This document shows positions 61,028 to 64,000 of a DNA stretch of 64,000 nt, one piece after another; position 1 is the stretch's first letter, and each line of letters opens with the position of its first letter. The translations under genes were made by a program, and so were the position numbers. Below the pieces are notes generated by a model. The model searched no databases. It had not been told where the DNA came from and was given only the letters and a program-made list of their open reading frames with translations. Origin of the DNA: Multifurca ochricompacta (taxonomy: Eukaryota > Basidiomycota > Agaricomycetes > Russulales > Russulaceae); assembly GCA_022496185.1 (NCBI GenBank), contig WTXG01000018.1, forward strand, positions 372,001 to 436,000, given 5' to 3'.

Positions 61028-61279
61028 TCCCTCCATGGTGAAGGCATCGATCATTTAGATGAAATGAATTAAATGAGCACACTGCTGTTCATAATTAAAC
61101 GAACATGTCGCCAGCCAGAGATCCAATTTCTCTAACTCTTTGTGAGCTTTGCATATGAGTTGTAGATTCGCTTATGCAACTCTACACACCTCTTGCGTCA
61201 CTCTCGAGGTTGAGAACGTGCTCATGTGGCATGGTGGGAAAGTGAAACTGGTGTACAAAGTCTCCAGATTCCAGCTCAT
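61028..61279. other. copia-1 3' untranslated segment
   Basis: 252 bp between the pol stop codon and the 3' LTR. It holds the primer-like purine tract next to the LTR and no reading frame of note. Confidence 0.5.
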
Positions 61280-64000
61280 TCATTCTTGCACTAGTCCAAA
61301 TCCAGTTACCATGTGATCAAAAGATGATCTAGGCAGAGACTTTGTAAGGCCATCTGCTAGCATCTCTCCAGTGGGAGTTCGCACCAAGTCTATCTGGTGT
61401 GATTCTACATACTCCCTAATGGCATGGTACTTTATTGGTATGTGCTTTGATCGCCTTCCTGTGACAGGGTTTAATGCAAGATCTACTGCACCCTTGTTGT
61501 CACAATGCAGTTGTATGGGTGAATTAACTTCATATCCCAATTCCTGCATAAAAGTCCTATACCGCGCTGCCTGATTTGAAGCCTCAGCAAGGCTCATGTA
61601 CTCAGCTTCAGTGGTGGACTGTGCTACTGTCTTTTGTTTCCTGGAGCACCAACTAATGGCTCCATTAGCAAGGAAAAAGACATAGCCTGAGGTGGAGTGG
61701 CGGTCCTCTTGATCTCCCCATGAGGAATCCGCAAAGCCATGAAGGCCAACTTCACCATTCCCTCCAGAATAGTGCAACCTGTAGTCTTTTGTAGCATTTA
61801 GATAGGCTAAGACATACTTTGCTAGTTGCATGTGCTGCTGGGAAGGGTTGGAAGCAAATTGACTAAGGCGTGCAACAGCAAAACTAATGTCAGGTCTGCT
61901 TCCAATCTGCACCCAAAGCAGAGACCCCATTAACTGCTGATACCTCTTAACGTCAGAGGTAGATGCCTGGTCTTCAAACTTGACCAAATGAACATCCACG
62001 CCAGAGGGTAGAGGAGTATATACTGGGTTGGAATCCCCCATTCCAAACCTCTCAACTATTGAGGACACATAGGCTGTCTGGTCGATATCCAGTGTCTTGT
62101 TAGGACAATCCCTGGTGATGTTGACTCCAAGGTAGGACTGGATTTCGCCAAGATCGGTCATCTCATATCGGTTAGATAGAGAGTCCTTCAGCCATTGAAT
62201 CTTCTTAGTGGAGGACCCAAGTATAGTGATGTCATCAACATATAAAATGACGAAAAGTGAACCATCCCCCTCTTGGTGATGATACACATATACTCCTGCA
62301 TCTGAGTACGTCCGAGTAAAGCTCAGTTCATTGAGAACTGCATGGAATTGCAAGTTCCATGCTCGGGAAGCTTGTTTGAGGCCATACAGAGCCTTCTGTA
62401 GCCTGCAAACCTTGGACTCTTGTCCAGCAATGACAAAACCAACTGGTTGCTCCATATAAATCTCCTCATCCAGGTTGCCATGTAGGAATGCCAATTTGAC
62501 ATCCATTTGGTGGATTTCCCAATCCTCAAGCGCGGCCAATGCTAATAATAGTCTAAGAGACTCAAATCTGGCGACTGGGGAGAAAGTTTCATCGAAGTCC
62601 ACCCCCTCTATTTGGGTGAACCCTTTTGCTACAAGCCTAGCACGAAAGCGTCCATCTGCTTTCAGTTTAAAGACCCACTTGGACTTTACAGCCTTTCTAC
62701 CTTTAGGAAGGTCTTCAAGGCGCCACACTTTAAGTTTTTCTAAGGCATCAATTTCATATTGACATGCCTCAAGCCAATCACTGGCATTATCAGACTCCAT
62801 TGCTTCTTTAAATGTAAGAGGATCCCTATAAGGCGATCCTGCAGCATTAAGTAGATCCATCTGACCAAGTCTGGAAGAACCTTGCACAAACTCCGCATTA
62901 TCCTCGTTGTAGAAGCGAGGATTCAGACGACGATTGCGATTGGGACGTGCAGTATCCAAGTCTAGATCTTCTTGGATTGCCCTATCTCGTCGTTCAGAGC
63001 GTGGACTTGTCCTCTGAAAATTTGGTTGAGGAATTCTGTCTGCAATCCTTTGTGATTTTCTGATTGCACGGGTTCTTTTGGGAGGGGAGGATGGTTCCAT
63101 GATTTGTGATGGAGGGGTCTGATATATAGTCTGAGGGTGTGTGGTGTATACATTACGTGTGGGTGTGGTAGGCTGAGGTGGTAGTTGAGGAGGTGCGATG
63201 TCCTCCTGTTCCTCTTCTAGGTCTTCCTCATCTTGAGGAGCCTCAGGAACATGTGTAGCAGTTGCTGGCGGTGGCTGGACTGGGCCACCAGGTAAAGTAA
63301 AGGAGCCACCTTCTGTAGGTTGCTCTATGGATTTATCTGCTCTGTTGTCCTTATCAGAGCGGGATGGGAAGGATCTCTCATCAAAAGTAACATCTCGTGA
63401 AAAGATGAGAGACCGGGTACGACTATCCCAAAGTGTATAGCCCTTAGAAGTAGGCTCATACCCGACAAAGACGGCTTCCCTGGCTTTGGGATCTAGTTTT
63501 CGCCGCTTGCCCCCTGGAACATGGTAATAGGCTTTGCAACCAAAGACCTTAAAATACGAGACATCTGGTTTGTTCCCAACTAGAAGCTCAAGCGGAGTCT
63601 TCCACTTATTAGAACGGATGGGAGTTCTGTTATATATATGACATGCTGTCTCGACAGCACACTCCCAAAAGCCAAGAGACAGGCCAGCATCGTGCAGCAT
63701 GCTAGTGCCTTTTTCCATAATGGTTCTATTGAATCTCTCGGCCCTTCCATTCTGTTGTGGACTATACGGCATCGTAAGTTTATGCTCTATGCCATAATCT
63801 TCAAGCGTTGCCTTCAGCGCCTTGTTCACATACTCGCCACCATGATCTGTATGAAGACACTTGATTTTATGATTAAATTTATTTTCCAGTAGTGTCTTCA
63901 GTTTATTAAAAACTGGTGTAAACAGATCCTTTGATTTCATTGGAACAATTAAAGCATATCTGCTGAAATCGTCCAAGAAAGTGGCAAAGTATAGATTCCC
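61280..64000 (-). CDS. copia pol polyprotein: integrase, reverse transcriptase, RNase H (partial)
   Basis: An uninterrupted frame of about 900 codons running off the window edge. Its true start lies beyond 64000, since the frame continues upstream of DDFSRYALIV. The integrase catalytic core is present: DDFSRY, LHTDHGGEYVN and PQQNGRAERFNRTIMEK supply the D, D and E. After a Pro-rich linker, reverse transcriptase shows WVFKLKADGRFRARLVAKGF and YVDDITILGSS. RNase H shows DSSWGDQEDRHSTSGYVF, STTEAEYMSL and HCDNKGAVDLALNP. It stops at 61280. No stop codon or frame break is visible, in contrast to the other retroelements here, so this copy may still be able to move. Confidence 0.9.
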   Translation of the reverse strand, partial: GNLYFATFLDDFSRYALIVPMKSKDLFTPVFNKLKTLLENKFNHKIKCLHTDHGGEYVNKALKATLEDYGIEHKLTMPYSPQQNGRAERFNRTIMEKGTSMLHDAGLSLGFWECAVETACHIYNRTPIRSNKWKTPLELLVGNKPDVSYFKVFGCKAYYHVPGGKRRKLDPKAREAVFVGYEPTSKGYTLWDSRTRSLIFSRDVTFDERSFPSRSDKDNRADKSIEQPTEGGSFTLPGGPVQPPPATATHVPEAPQDEEDLEEEQEDIAPPQLPPQPTTPTRNVYTTHPQTIYQTPPSQIMEPSSPPKRTRAIRKSQRIADRIPQPNFQRTSPRSERRDRAIQEDLDLDTARPNRNRRLNPRFYNEDNAEFVQGSSRLGQMDLLNAAGSPYRDPLTFKEAMESDNASDWLEACQYEIDALEKLKVWRLEDLPKGRKAVKSKWVFKLKADGRFRARLVAKGFTQIEGVDFDETFSPVARFESLRLLLALAALEDWEIHQMDVKLAFLHGNLDEEIYMEQPVGFVIAGQESKVCRLQKALYGLKQASRAWNLQFHAVLNELSFTRTYSDAGVYVYHHQEGDGSLFVILYVDDITILGSSTKKIQWLKDSLSNRYEMTDLGEIQSYLGVNITRDCPNKTLDIDQTAYVSSIVERFGMGDSNPVYTPLPSGVDVHLVKFEDQASTSDVKRYQQLMGSLLWVQIGSRPDISFAVARLSQFASNPSQQHMQLAKYVLAYLNATKDYRLHYSGGNGEVGLHGFADSSWGDQEDRHSTSGYVFFLANGAISWCSRKQKTVAQSTTEAEYMSLAEASNQAARYRTFMQELGYEVNSPIQLHCDNKGAVDLALNPVTGRRSKHIPIKYHAIREYVESHQIDLVRTPTGEMLADGLTKSLPRSSFDHMVTGFGLVQE

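Larger units (their letters stand above)
60516..64000 (-). mobile_element. young Ty1/copia element (copia-1), truncated by the window edge
   Basis: The 3' LTR (60516-61027), a purine-rich tract just upstream (GGAGGGA near 61028-61034 on the minus strand) and an open pol frame are all in the same orientation. The 5' part lies beyond position 64000. It abuts copia-2 at 60515, suggesting insertion into it; the left flank is AACTG, so the matching 5-bp duplication should be found to the right of the window. Confidence 0.85.

Overview
The window comes from a filamentous basidiomycete, almost certainly an Agaricomycete. The genes are intron-dense with introns of about 50-60 nt. A fungal clade III-type sesquiterpene synthase, SKT5, a Fus3/Kss1-type MAP kinase and Agaricomycete-style retroelements are all present. 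The window has no bacterial features.

Region 1 (about 0.4-11.7 kb) is a terpenoid biosynthetic cluster. It holds a sesquiterpene synthase of the delta-6-protoilludene type (2556-3809, minus), a cytochrome P450 (4842-6860, minus), a berberine-bridge-type FAD oxidase (7655-9433, plus) and a second P450 (9853-11724, minus). A plausible logic is cyclisation of farnesyl diphosphate followed by stepwise oxidation. A small unassigned gene lies at the left edge. Each P450 shows one apparent single-base loss.

Region 2 (13.6-43.2 kb) is housekeeping sequence: SKT5/Chs4 with a C-terminal CVIM prenylation box; a tail-anchored FHA/coiled-coil protein; a 1188-residue BTB + CAP-Gly fusion; eIF2alpha; NOC4; a C3H zinc-finger protein; a Fus3/Kss1 MAPK; mitochondrial asparaginyl-tRNA synthetase; a possible MED25 PTOV-domain protein; a kinesin; and a Sos7-like kinetochore protein. 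SKT5, NOC4, the C3H protein and AsnRS also show one-base losses. There are eight such sites in six genes, and most are contractions of short homopolymers. This points to residual assembly indels rather than gene death, and it colours the reading of the P450s.

Region 3 (43.9-64 kb) is a nest of transposons. A dead gene of an expanded mushroom family is split by two copies of a 1.44-kb hAT-like element in opposite orientation, each with its own perfect 8-bp target duplication. One copy carries a solo LTR with a 5-bp duplication. A tRNA-derived repeat follows. Next is a 9.6-kb Ty3/gypsy chromovirus whose protease, reverse transcriptase and integrase centres look destroyed by CpG-type transitions. 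It carries a copia-family solo LTR, which in turn carries a near-perfect Tc1/mariner foldback. Finally an old copia element is hit by another solo LTR and abutted by a young copia element with an open 2.7-kb pol frame that runs off the right edge.
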